A stretch of 64,000 nt of DNA from Pollutimonas nitritireducens. GTDB lineage: Bacteria; Pseudomonadota; Gammaproteobacteria; Burkholderiales; Burkholderiaceae_B. The translations under genes and the position numbers were made by a program. The stretch is taken from NCBI RefSeq assembly GCF_002849615.1, contig NZ_PDNV01000008.1, positions 186,001 to 250,000 on the forward strand, given 5' to 3'. The notes below the pieces were generated by a model. That model saw only the letters and a list, made by a program, of their open reading frames with translations, did no database searches and had not been told where the DNA came from. Below, one piece after another: positions 42,668 to 51,213 of this stretch (positions are counted from its first letter, which is position 1; each line of letters starts with the position of its first letter).

Positions 42668-43663
42668 TTATTCCGCCCAGGGGGTATCTTTCCAGAATTG
42701 CTTGAACATTTTCTCGTCTGATTCCAACTCGGCCTTGTAATCGGCTGGACCCATATAGCGCAAAGGTGCAAAGAGCTTCTGGGCCTGCTCGCGGAATGCG
42801 GGGTCGTTTACCGCCTGCTGGATTGCGCCCACCAGCTTTTTGGACACATCATCGGGCAAACCCTTGGGCGCGCCAATACCACGTAGGGAGGCCATGATTA
42901 TGTCGTGACCCTGTTCCTTGAACGTTGGCAGGTCTGGAGCCAGGTCAGTCCGTTCATCGCTCATTACACCTAGGGCAAGCAGCGGTGACCCCCCTTTGAT
43001 GTATGCCTGCACTTCGCCGATGTTCATGGCGGCCAGCATGATTTCACCACTGGAGATCGCGCCACGAACTTCCCCCGCGCCTTTATAGGGTACGTGCGTC
43101 ATTTTCGTGCCAGTGCCCTTTTCAAACATCAGCATGGCCAGGTGGTCGTCCGAACCGATACCTGTGGTGCCGACTGTCACACTGCCAGGATTCGCCTTGG
43201 CATACGCGACAAGGTCCTTCAAGGACTTGATCTTGCCGTCCGACTTGACGGCAAAGCTATCTGGATCATCGATGAGATTGCCGAGCAAGTCGAAGTCTGT
43301 CCAGTGGTATTTGGCTTCCCGCTCAATAGGGATGGTGAGCATGTTCGGCGTGTTCAAAAAGCCGATGGTGTATCCGTCCGGTTTGGCGCGAGCGATTTCG
43401 CCGAAGCCAATGGCGCCGCCTGCCCCGGGCCGATTAAGCACTACGATACGTGCACCATTTCCCAAGTATTTTTCAATGTACGGGGCGATTGCGCGAGCGA
43501 CCAGATCGGTGCCACCACCAGGTCCGTAGGATACGACCATATTGATGGGGTGTTCCGGATAGGCCGCGTGAGCGGCCGGGAGCGCAACAGTCGTTGACAC
43601 TGCAAGAACCGCAGCGCCAGCCGCGGCCAGTCTCTTGATCGAATTTGTGGTGATTTGAATCAT
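42668..43663 (-). CDS. Bug-family periplasmic solute-binding protein
   Basis: A 331-residue secreted protein starting at ATG 43663, where GGAG lies six bases upstream; ATG 43675 is also in frame. Signal peptide to about PAAHAAYPE, then SYGPGGGTDLVAR, VLNRPGAGGAIG, KPDGYTIGFL and HVPYKGAGEVRGAI. It sits between a D-2-hydroxyacid dehydrogenase and an FMN 2-hydroxyacid dehydrogenase, so it probably binds a hydroxy or oxo acid. C-terminus is unusually acidic (ELESDEKMF). Confidence 0.92.
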   Translation of the reverse strand: MIQITTNSIKRLAAAGAAVLAVSTTVALPAAHAAYPEHPINMVVSYGPGGGTDLVARAIAPYIEKYLGNGARIVVLNRPGAGGAIGFGEIARAKPDGYTIGFLNTPNMLTIPIEREAKYHWTDFDLLGNLIDDPDSFAVKSDGKIKSLKDLVAYAKANPGSVTVGTTGIGSDDHLAMLMFEKGTGTKMTHVPYKGAGEVRGAISSGEIMLAAMNIGEVQAYIKGGSPLLALGVMSDERTDLAPDLPTFKEQGHDIIMASLRGIGAPKGLPDDVSKKLVGAIQQAVNDPAFREQAQKLFAPLRYMGPADYKAELESDEKMFKQFWKDTPWAE

Positions 43664-43756
43664 TGGTGTCTCCATTTTTTGATGCGCTATAAAGTCATGC
43701 ATTAGCGCTTGATGCCCGCTCTTGATGCGGGTCGGCGTTAGAACAGCGGTCCGCCG

Positions 43757-44791
43757 TCACTCCGACATAACATTGAACCGCGTGAGAAACTTGGGCAGGA
43801 CTTCTTTATTGACCACATGGTCAGCCATTTTTCCTGCACAGACCTGCAAAATCTGGTTGGCCGCCATGGTGGCCACGTTCCTGCGACCTTCGTGCGTGAC
43901 GCCGGCGGTATGGTAGGTTGAGACCACATTGCTCAGCGATAACAATGGGTGGTCCGCAGGCGGGGGTTCCACCTGCCATACATCCAAACCGGCGCCGCAA
44001 AGTTGCCCCGAAACCAGGGCGTCGTACAAGGCGGCCTCATCATGGATGCCGCCCCGCGCCGTCGATATAAAAAGGGAACCCGGCTTCATCCGGCTAAAAG
44101 CGCTTGCATCGAACAAACCGGTGGTTTCGGCCGTGCGGGGGCAATGAAGGGAGACAATATCACTGTCGTTCATTAGCCGGTCCAGCGATACCGAATGCGC
44201 GCCACGGGAAGCAATGGTCTCGGTGTCAAGATAAGGATCGTAGGCCAGCACATCCATGCCGAATGCAGCGCCAAGCGCTGCCGTACGCGTGCCGATGTGG
44301 CCCAGCCCCACCAACCCGAGGACCTTGCCGTTGAGTTCGTGACCCATCAGATCTTCGCGCGTAAACCCGGTTTCCGTCTTGAGTTTCGTGTCCGACTCGA
44401 CAATGCGCCGCGACACGGCCAACATGAGCGCAATAGCGTGTTCGGCAACCGAATTGGCATTGCCCCCGGCCTGATTCACCACGAGTATGCCCGCATGCGT
44501 GCAGGCGCCCACATCCACCGTGTCGTACCCGGCACCCGAGGTGGATACACAGATAAGATTGGGACAGCGCTGCAGCAGTCCCCGAGACACCAGCCACTCG
44601 TTCGGCACTTCGTCCCTGGCGGCTGAAATATGATAAATGTCAGCCTGTTCGAGGTATTTCCAATTGGTGGCCGACGGATCCTGCAGATTGAGTACACGCA
44701 AACTGACGTCAGGACTGGCTCCCAGCATTTCATCAAAGCTGGGATCGGTCCAGAGGTTCAGGCGGACTACTTTTTTGGGGGTGGCGTTCAT
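43757..44791 (-). CDS. D-2-hydroxyacid dehydrogenase (NAD-type)
   Basis: A 344-residue dehydrogenase. The nucleotide motif GLGHIG is at 162-167, and Asp185 after strand 2 (AYDPYL) points to NADH rather than NADPH. Catalytic Arg246 (STARGG), Glu275 and His294 (YHTAG) are present. Similar to D-3-phosphoglycerate-dehydrogenase-like enzymes without the C-terminal regulatory domain. It follows an RraA-like gene by 21 bases on the same strand. It differs from the NADP-type dehydrogenase at 29995. Substrate unknown. Confidence 0.9.
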   Translation of the reverse strand: MNATPKKVVRLNLWTDPSFDEMLGASPDVSLRVLNLQDPSATNWKYLEQADIYHISAARDEVPNEWLVSRGLLQRCPNLICVSTSGAGYDTVDVGACTHAGILVVNQAGGNANSVAEHAIALMLAVSRRIVESDTKLKTETGFTREDLMGHELNGKVLGLVGLGHIGTRTAALGAAFGMDVLAYDPYLDTETIASRGAHSVSLDRLMNDSDIVSLHCPRTAETTGLFDASAFSRMKPGSLFISTARGGIHDEAALYDALVSGQLCGAGLDVWQVEPPPADHPLLSLSNVVSTYHTAGVTHEGRRNVATMAANQILQVCAGKMADHVVNKEVLPKFLTRFNVMSE

Positions 44792-44812
44792 AAATCCAGG
44801 GTTCGGAAAGGA

Positions 44813-45496
44813 CTATCGGGTTCCACGGGAGACTTCGCATTTCAGGCGAAGCAGTGCCGCGTCTATCCATGATATGTCCAGCGTATCGTTGGCGATATCC
44901 GCCATCATCTGCTCCTCGAGTTGATGCTTGGCCGCAGCCGCGTCGTAAACACGTTCCACATCGCCGTATGGAATGCTGAGCAGCCCGTCGTCATCGCCCA
45001 CGATGAGATCGCCTGGCTCGATGACCATTCCCCCGAGGCCGATCGGCACATTGATCTCGCCCGGCCCGTCTTTGTAGGGTCCGCGATGGGTGACCCCCGC
45101 GGCATACACGGGGAAACTGCCTTTCCCTATTACACCGACGTCACGGATTGCGCCGTTGATCACGATGCCCGCCAGACCCTTTTTCTGAGCCGTACTGGTC
45201 ATGAGTTCGCCGATGATGGCGTTGGTGAGGTCACCGCCTGCATCGACCACAATGACATCCCCGGGTTCCGCCATGGCAATGGCCTTATGCACCATCAGGT
45301 TGTCGCCAGGTCGGGTCCTGACCGTGAACGCCGGTCCGCAAAGATTGCCCGCTGCGTGCATGGGCCGCAAACTGGCCCCGCCTGCACTCATGCGCGTCAT
45401 GACGTCGCTGATGTTGGCCACCGGAATGGCATGGAACTTGTTGATCCAGCTTTTATCGACGCGCCGTGTCAGGTCAAATATTCGGAAACCAAGCAT
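44813..45496 (-). CDS. RraA-like aldolase family protein
   Basis: A 227-residue protein of the RraA / 4-hydroxy-4-methyl-2-oxoglutarate aldolase family. The GGDLTNAIIGELMTSTAQKKGLAG and NGAIRDVGVIG blocks provide the Arg-Asp metal/substrate residues seen in the aldolases; in the RNase E inhibitor branch these are less conserved. ATG 45496 has GGAG upstream at somewhat wide spacing; ATG 45517 is possible. First gene of the leftward operon with the D-2-hydroxyacid dehydrogenase, so it probably makes or breaks a 2-oxo acid such as pyruvate. Confidence 0.85.
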   Translation of the reverse strand: MLGFRIFDLTRRVDKSWINKFHAIPVANISDVMTRMSAGGASLRPMHAAGNLCGPAFTVRTRPGDNLMVHKAIAMAEPGDVIVVDAGGDLTNAIIGELMTSTAQKKGLAGIVINGAIRDVGVIGKGSFPVYAAGVTHRGPYKDGPGEINVPIGLGGMVIEPGDLIVGDDDGLLSIPYGDVERVYDAAAAKHQLEEQMMADIANDTLDISWIDAALLRLKCEVSRGTR

Positions 45497-45667
45497 GTTG
45501 TAAACCACTCCGATCATCGCTACGTTTGGCCAGGCTGTGGCCGTTCCGTGCCGCAACTCGTCGCAAGAGGGACGAGTCCAGATTAACGAAATTCTAGTAG
45601 TGCAACATGCGTTTTTATCGCAATAATTCTGCGGTCTGAACGCAAACAAATTGAGGTAGGCTGGTTG

Positions 45668-46537
45668 TCAGGAAAACACCTTGCTGGCGTGTTCAACCAG
45701 TGCTTGCGCAAGCGCGACGCGTGGCCCTTGCTTGTCCCAGATCAGTCCAATCCGCCGTATGGGTGTCCGCTCGGGCAACGGGATCTTGACGATACCAGTC
45801 TTTTGATACCAGATCGAAAATGAATCCGGCACCAGTGAAACGCCCACTCCACGCTCCACGAGCGAGACGATCGTAAGAAGACTATCGATTTCGATTCGTT
45901 GCCTGGGAACAATATGGTTATCCTTGAGATAACGGTCCACCAGCTTGCCGCTGTGAGCAGCCCGGTCATAGCGTATGAATGGTTCGTTAAGCAATAAGTC
46001 ATGCGCATCGCGCCCGGCATACTGCGGAGGTGCGATAACGATAAGCGGTTCTTCCTGCAGGGTGAGCCATTCGCAGGTCTTGTTGATGGCAAATGGCGGC
46101 TCAATAACAATGGCGATATCCAGCTGTCCTGCGTGGACCTTTCTGCATAGCTCCGCGGACACCCCATAGGCAATGTAAAGGGACAGCTCGGAGTGCGTAC
46201 TGCAAAAACCTTCCAGCACGACTGGCAGATGAGTGGTCAGTGCCGAAGGAAACACACCCAGCTTGAACTCTCCGGCCAATGTGCCGGTGCTGGCCACTGC
46301 CTGCAAATCCCTTGCATTCTGGATCAGCGCCTTGGCTCTATCGAAAACCCGCAAACCTGCCTCGGTTGGCTTTACCGTTTGGCCGGAGCGCTGTATCAAG
46401 GCACAGGCCAGTTCCTCTTCCAGGGTACGAACCCGAGCCGCGACCGCACCAGGTGTCATGTTCAGTCGTCTCGCCGCTTCAGCGATGGACTTGTACTCCA
46501 CCACTTTGACAAAGCTCTCCAGGTATTCGGTATTCAT
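45668..46537 (-). CDS. LysR-type transcriptional regulator
   Basis: A 289-residue regulator, starting at ATG 46537 because AAGGAG lies seven bases upstream. HTH: SIAEAARRLNMTPGAVAARVRTLEEEL. Effector domain contains NEPFIRYDRAAHSGKLVDRYLKDN. It is a paralogue of the regulators at 28024 and 30878. It lies upstream of and on the same strand as the RraA-like operon, 171 bases away, so it may regulate that operon. The stretch between has no gene. Confidence 0.92.
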   Translation of the reverse strand: MNTEYLESFVKVVEYKSIAEAARRLNMTPGAVAARVRTLEEELACALIQRSGQTVKPTEAGLRVFDRAKALIQNARDLQAVASTGTLAGEFKLGVFPSALTTHLPVVLEGFCSTHSELSLYIAYGVSAELCRKVHAGQLDIAIVIEPPFAINKTCEWLTLQEEPLIVIAPPQYAGRDAHDLLLNEPFIRYDRAAHSGKLVDRYLKDNHIVPRQRIEIDSLLTIVSLVERGVGVSLVPDSFSIWYQKTGIVKIPLPERTPIRRIGLIWDKQGPRVALAQALVEHASKVFS

Positions 46538-46583
46538 GCCGCGCTCCTTCGCTTTCGAGCCACCGTAGCGACCCGTATTCCCG

Positions 46584-47423
46584 CTACCGGGGTGACAACT
46601 TTCCGACAATCTGGCGCAGCTTGTCTGCCACTTCCGTGCGCAGGCGCTTTTCCGGCAACACACTGGCGGGGCCGCCGCAGCTCATCACAAAGTAGCCTTC
46701 TCCCGTAATGGTCGTGAACGGGGCGGCCACGGCATTGATGCCCTCCTGCCAGTCGCCGATCGCGAAGCAGCAACCCGCAGCCTCCAGGTCGGCGCACGCG
46801 CGTTCCAGCATGGCGGGAGTGACCATGTCGCCACCTGGGCCAGCCAGCAATGCCACACGCTCGGCAGGCGTCACGGCGGCGAGATAGGCGCGGCCCATGG
46901 CGCTATCCGGGCCCAGACGGTGCCCCACCGGCAGACGCAAGTACAAGGCCGACGAACCATGGATGGCGTCGACATAGGTCATGGCGTGGCCGTCGAAGGC
47001 ACCCAGGGCGACGGCGCCGCCGGTTTCGTGGGCAAGCTCTTCCATCAACGGGCGGGCAAGTTGGCGCACTTCCAGGCTGGCCAGCAAACCAAAACCCAAG
47101 GCCAGCACACCGTAGCCGGGCGAATACCGGCCTGTTTCAGCGTGATAGCGCAAATACCCCTCTTGGGCCAAGGTATAAACAATACGACTTATCGTCGATT
47201 TAGGCAGTCCGGTCAGTTGCGCAAGTTCCATGTTGCCCAGAGACTTCACCCCGGGCTCGAAACACCGCAGGACGCGCAAGCCGCGCGCGAGGGCTTCGAC
47301 GAAATCCGCCGTAGGCTCAGCGCCCTGGACAATTTGCCGCTTGCGCCGGGCAGGACGCGCTTCAGGGTTATTGCCGGAACCGGCAACCGGTGAAGTTCCG
47401 ACTTTTCCGGAAAAAGTTTGCAT
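46584..47423 (-). CDS. IclR-family transcriptional regulator
   Basis: A 279-residue regulator with N-terminal winged HTH (VEALARGLRVLRCFEPG; LAQLTGLPKSTISRIVYTLAQEGYL) and effector domain (LARPLMEELAHETGGAVALG; AGCCFAIGDWQEGINAVAAPF). It resembles the IclR at 40548 in both domains. It is divergent from the Bug / gamma-glutamyltransferase operon, with a 23-bp imperfect inverted repeat between them, so it probably controls that operon. Confidence 0.92.
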   Translation of the reverse strand: MQTFSGKVGTSPVAGSGNNPEARPARRKRQIVQGAEPTADFVEALARGLRVLRCFEPGVKSLGNMELAQLTGLPKSTISRIVYTLAQEGYLRYHAETGRYSPGYGVLALGFGLLASLEVRQLARPLMEELAHETGGAVALGAFDGHAMTYVDAIHGSSALYLRLPVGHRLGPDSAMGRAYLAAVTPAERVALLAGPGGDMVTPAMLERACADLEAAGCCFAIGDWQEGINAVAAPFTTITGEGYFVMSCGGPASVLPEKRLRTEVADKLRQIVGKLSPR

Positions 47424-47463
47424 TTCATGTCCAGTGCTTTTATATTGCTTTAAAGAATGAAAC

Positions 47464-47486
47464 TGAATTCCATTGTACGGGATTCA
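47464..47486. promoter_or_regulatory. Inverted repeat in IclR/Bug divergent promoter
   Basis: TGAATTCC (47464-47471) and GGGATTCA (47479-47486) are inverted over 7 of 8 positions with a 7-base spacer. It lies between the IclR start (47423) and the Bug start (47557). A likely IclR operator, differing in sequence from the palindromes at 37543 and 37653. Confidence 0.45.
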
Positions 47487-47556
47487 ATCCATACCGAGCA
47501 ATCCGAAGACGTACTTTTTCACGCTACATGCACTCGCGTCCTAAAAAGGAAAAAAC

Positions 47557-48525
47557 ATGTTCAAAGCAGGAACTCGAATTCTCGCGGCCGCCATCCTGGG
47601 GACAATCGTTCAGGCATCCAGTGCCGCTGTATTTCCCGAACGCCCCATCAAAGTGGTCACGCCATTCCCTGCGGGAGGCGCAACCGATGCGCTTGCCCGT
47701 GTCCTGACGGAACACATGAGCCAGACGCTGGGCCAATCCCTTATCGTGGAAAACCGGGCCGGCGCCTCCACCACCATCGGCGCTTCGTATGCCGCGCGCG
47801 AAAAGCCAGACGGCTACACCGTCCTTCTGGCCACGAACTCCACATTGGTTACCAACCGCTACCTGTACAAGTCGCTGTCCTACGATCCGGATGCCTTCGC
47901 GCCCATAGGCATGATTGGCATCGGTCCAATGGTGTTGCTCTCCAGCAAAAAACATGGCTTCAAAACAGTGGGGGATGTGGTCGATCATGCAAAAAAGAAT
48001 CCGGGCACGTTGAGCATTGCATCGTTCGGGGCTGGAACGTCCTCACATCTGACCTCCGAGTATTTCCAGAAACAGGCAGACATCAAGATGCTGCATGTGC
48101 CGTTCAAAGGTTCCACCCAGGCCCTGCCTCAACTGATAGGCGGCGATATCGACCTGTTCTTCGACATGGTCGCCACTGGAATGCCCCAAGCCCAGGCCGA
48201 CAAGGTCGACGTACTGGGCATCACCAGCAAACAACGCTTATCTTCCTTGCCGGGCCTGCCCACCTTGAGCGAGTCGGGCTATCCCGATTTCGACATGACG
48301 GCATGGTTCACGCTGGTTGCGCCCCAAGGTACGCCGCCTGACGTCACGGCGGTTCTGCGCAAGGCCTTGCAATCGGCCCTGAAAGACAAGGCCGTACGCG
48401 AGCGCCTCCTGACCATGGGTATCGAACCTGGCGACGGTTCGGCCGATGCAATGGCCAAGCAGGTCGAGACCGAGAAGCCGATCATCAGCGAACTCGTCAA
48501 GCGAGCCAACATCGTCGCTCAATAA
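47557..48525 (+). CDS. Bug-family periplasmic solute-binding protein
   Basis: A 322-residue secreted protein: signal peptide to about ASSAAVFPE, then PFPAGGATDALAR, VENRAGASTTIG, KPDGYTVLL and HVPFKGSTQALPQLIGG. AAAGGA upstream supports ATG 47557. First of a four-gene set with gamma-glutamyltransferase, a second Bug and a ThDP enzyme. Two Bug genes flanking one enzyme are unusual, so they may bind different ligands. Confidence 0.93.
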   Translation: MFKAGTRILAAAILGTIVQASSAAVFPERPIKVVTPFPAGGATDALARVLTEHMSQTLGQSLIVENRAGASTTIGASYAAREKPDGYTVLLATNSTLVTNRYLYKSLSYDPDAFAPIGMIGIGPMVLLSSKKHGFKTVGDVVDHAKKNPGTLSIASFGAGTSSHLTSEYFQKQADIKMLHVPFKGSTQALPQLIGGDIDLFFDMVATGMPQAQADKVDVLGITSKQRLSSLPGLPTLSESGYPDFDMTAWFTLVAPQGTPPDVTAVLRKALQSALKDKAVRERLLTMGIEPGDGSADAMAKQVETEKPIISELVKRANIVAQ

Positions 48526-48532
48526 TCAATCA

Positions 48533-48546
48533 GGGGGCTCGCCCCC
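48533..48546 (+). other. Short GC hairpin between Bug and ggt genes
   Basis: GGGGG and CCCCC around a CTCG loop form a compact five-pair stem eight bases after the Bug stop. No proper T-run follows (CATCCTTATT), so complete termination is unlikely; it may trim expression of the downstream genes or protect the Bug message. Confidence 0.4.
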
Positions 48547-48580
48547 ATCCTTATTCTTGTTTGCAACACGGAGATATCCA

Positions 48581-50176
48581 TTGCCCGCCGATCACTACTG
48601 GGACTTCCCCCACCTGAGCCGCCGCATGCCGGTACTTGCCGCCAATGTCGTCAGCACGTCGCAACCCTTGGCGGCGCAGGCTGGCCTACGCATGCTGCTG
48701 GCCGGCGGCAATGCGGTCGACGCCGCATTGGCAGCGGCAATCACCCTCACTGTCGTAGAGCCCGTCATGAATGGGATCGGAGGCGACGCGTTTGCGCTGG
48801 TGTGGAATAAAGGCGAACTGCAAGGGCTAAACGCATCGGGTCGCTCACCGGCGGCCTGGACCCCGGAATATTTCGACGGTCGCGACGCCATGCCGGACAT
48901 CGGCTGGGATACGGTCACCGTTCCAGGACAGGTGGCCGGATGGGTCGAGCTTTCCAAGCGATTCGGCAAACTGCCATTTGCAGACCTGTTCGTGCCGGCC
49001 ATCACCTACGCGGCCAACGGCTTTCCGGTGTCGCCCACTATCGCCCGCCAATGGGCGCTGCAGGCGCCCAAGCTTGCGGGCCAGCCCGGCTTTTCCGACG
49101 CGTTCCTGCAAGGCGGCATTCCCCCCAAGGCCGGCGAGATGTGGCGTTTCCCTGCGCAGGCCCGTACGCTGGAGCGCATTGCCGCCACGCTGGGCCAGGA
49201 TTTCTACCAAGGCGAACTGGCGGACAAGATTGCCGCCTTCGCCGCCAAAACCGGTGGTGCACTGACTGCTTCCGATCTTGCGCAGCATACTTGCGAATGG
49301 GTAAAGCCTATCTCCATGCCTTACCGCGGCGACTACATGTTGCACGAAATCCCGCCCAACGGACAGGGCATTGCGGCCCTGATGGCACTGGGCATGCTTG
49401 ACGCCTTCGACCCGCCGCAGGAAAACGACCCCCGCAGCCATTTCCACCTCCCCATTGAGGCGGTGAAACTGGCCTTTGCAGACTTGCATGAGCATGTCTG
49501 CGATCCAATCACAATGGGCGAGCTTACGGCAAAAATGCTGGATCCCGCGTATCTGCGCCAGCGCGCGCGCCTGATTGATCCGCTGCACGCATCGACCCCG
49601 GTGGCCGGTGTGCCGGAACAAGGCGGTACCGTCTATCTGACGGCGGCCGACAGTAGCGGCATGATGGTGTCTTTCATCCAGTCCAACTACCATGGTTTCG
49701 GGTCCGGAGTCGTGGTGCCTGATACGGGCATCGCCTTGCACAACCGCGGCCGCGGTTTCTCGCTGGTCCCGGGCCACCGCAACCAGGTCGCGCCAGGCAA
49801 GCGGCCACTGCACACCATCATTCCCGCATTCATCACCCGAAAAGGTCAGCCTTTCGCCAGCTTTGGCGTCATGGGCGGCAACATGCAGGCACAAGGACAC
49901 GTCCAGATGATGCAGCAGCTCGTGGACCTTCAACGTAATCCGCAAGCAGCCGTCGATGCGCCGCGTTTCCGTGTGGAAACCGGGCCACGTGTGATGCTGG
50001 AGTCCCATGTGCCTGAATCCGTAACGGCTGCCTTGCGAGCCAGTGGCCACCGCATCGAACCGCAAGGTGCCGACAGCTTGGAGTTTGGATCCGCGCAGGT
50101 CATACTGCGACAAGAACATGGCGCTTATGTCGCCGCATCTGATCCCCGCAGAGACGGGCAGTCTGTTGGATATTAA
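48581..50176 (+). CDS. Gamma-glutamyltransferase family protein (TTG start)
   Basis: A 531-residue member of the GGT/Ntn-hydrolase superfamily. Thr350 in EQGGTVYLTAADSSG is at the autocleavage site and would be the catalytic nucleophile; the large-subunit block GGNAVDAALAAAITLTVVEPVMNGIGGDAF is clear. TTG 48581 is chosen since GGAG at 48570-48573 has correct spacing. There is no Sec signal peptide, so unlike E. coli Ggt it may be cytoplasmic. It hydrolyses or transfers a gamma-glutamyl (or other acyl) group. The Bug receptors on both sides suggest a substrate imported from outside. Confidence 0.87.
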   Translation: MPADHYWDFPHLSRRMPVLAANVVSTSQPLAAQAGLRMLLAGGNAVDAALAAAITLTVVEPVMNGIGGDAFALVWNKGELQGLNASGRSPAAWTPEYFDGRDAMPDIGWDTVTVPGQVAGWVELSKRFGKLPFADLFVPAITYAANGFPVSPTIARQWALQAPKLAGQPGFSDAFLQGGIPPKAGEMWRFPAQARTLERIAATLGQDFYQGELADKIAAFAAKTGGALTASDLAQHTCEWVKPISMPYRGDYMLHEIPPNGQGIAALMALGMLDAFDPPQENDPRSHFHLPIEAVKLAFADLHEHVCDPITMGELTAKMLDPAYLRQRARLIDPLHASTPVAGVPEQGGTVYLTAADSSGMMVSFIQSNYHGFGSGVVVPDTGIALHNRGRGFSLVPGHRNQVAPGKRPLHTIIPAFITRKGQPFASFGVMGGNMQAQGHVQMMQQLVDLQRNPQAAVDAPRFRVETGPRVMLESHVPESVTAALRASGHRIEPQGADSLEFGSAQVILRQEHGAYVAASDPRRDGQSVGY

Positions 50177-50186
50177 GGAGATAACA

Positions 50187-51182
50187 ATGAAACTGAAGAC
50201 ACCCCTGCGCCACAGCGTCAAGCGCCTGGCCTATGCGGCAGCGCTGACGCTGGCCACAATGGCCACAGCGCACGCCGCCTATCCGGAACGGCCGGTCACC
50301 CTGATCGTGCCCTACCCACCCGCCGGCACTACCGATATTGCCGCGCGCACCATGGCCCAGGCCATGGAGGCCAGCCTCGGACAATCCATCGTGGTCGATA
50401 ACCGCGCTGGCGCGGGGGGCAGCATCGGCATGGGTATCGTGGCCCGCGCCAAGCCTGATGGCTACACCATAGGAATGGGAACGATCGGGACCCAGACGAT
50501 AAATCAGTTCCTGTACGCCGATATGCCCTTCGATCCCGAAAAAGACTTTGTCCCGATCGCGCTGGTCGTTACTACTCCGAACATCATTGCCGTCAACGCA
50601 AAATCCGATGTAAAGAACCTTGCCGACCTGATTGCCAAGGCCAAGGCGGGCAAGAACGAAAAGCTGACGTACGCAACGCCAGGCATTGGATCATCAGTCC
50701 ATCTGACAGGGGCATACCTCGAGCAAGCAGCCGGCATCGAAATGCTGCACATCCCGTTCAAGGGCGTTTCCGGCTCGCTGCCCGCCCTGATTGGCGGACA
50801 GGTCGACGTCTTGCTGGACAACCTGCCCAGCACGTTGGCACAGGTGCAGGATGGCTCGAAGATTCGCGGCATTGCGGTCACGTCCGCCGAGCGCCTGGCA
50901 TCAGTACCCAACATCCCGACGGTGGCTGAATCCGGTATCGCCGATTTCAATGTCACTGCCTGGTTTGCTCTCTATGCACCCAAGGGCACGCCCAAGGAAG
51001 CCGTCGACAAGCTGATCGCCTCCGCAAAAAGCGCACTCGCAACACCCGAGCTCCAGGCCAAATTCACGGCGCTGGGCGCCCAGGCCGGCACGCTCGTGGG
51101 CGACGAACTGGCCGCCTTTGAAGCCAAGGAACGCGAACGCTGGAGCAAGCTCATCAAAGACCGCAACATCCAGCGACAATAG
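50187..51182 (+). CDS. Bug-family periplasmic solute-binding protein
   Basis: A 331-residue secreted protein: signal peptide to about ATAHAAYPE, then PYPPAGTTDIAAR, VVDNRAGAGGSIG, KPDGYTIGMG and HIPFKGVSGSLPALIGG. AAGGAG at 50175-50180, six bases before ATG 50187, supports the start, only 10 bases after the gamma-glutamyltransferase gene. Second Bug of this operon, 31 bases before the ThDP enzyme. The first domain has PAGTTD instead of GG.TD. Confidence 0.93.
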   Translation: MKLKTPLRHSVKRLAYAAALTLATMATAHAAYPERPVTLIVPYPPAGTTDIAARTMAQAMEASLGQSIVVDNRAGAGGSIGMGIVARAKPDGYTIGMGTIGTQTINQFLYADMPFDPEKDFVPIALVVTTPNIIAVNAKSDVKNLADLIAKAKAGKNEKLTYATPGIGSSVHLTGAYLEQAAGIEMLHIPFKGVSGSLPALIGGQVDVLLDNLPSTLAQVQDGSKIRGIAVTSAERLASVPNIPTVAESGIADFNVTAWFALYAPKGTPKEAVDKLIASAKSALATPELQAKFTALGAQAGTLVGDELAAFEAKERERWSKLIKDRNIQRQ

Positions 51183-51213
51183 TTTCGAATTTCACAAGTT
51201 AAAAGGTTTATCC

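Noticed and set aside
48533-48546. Hairpin as full terminator after the Bug gene
   Set aside because: Stem is five pairs and no continuous T-run follows; the GGT gene appears to belong to the same operon.
48845-50221. 458-codon open frame antisense to the gamma-glutamyltransferase gene
   Set aside because: Same shadow effect; composition is Arg/His/Gly-rich and no domain is seen.
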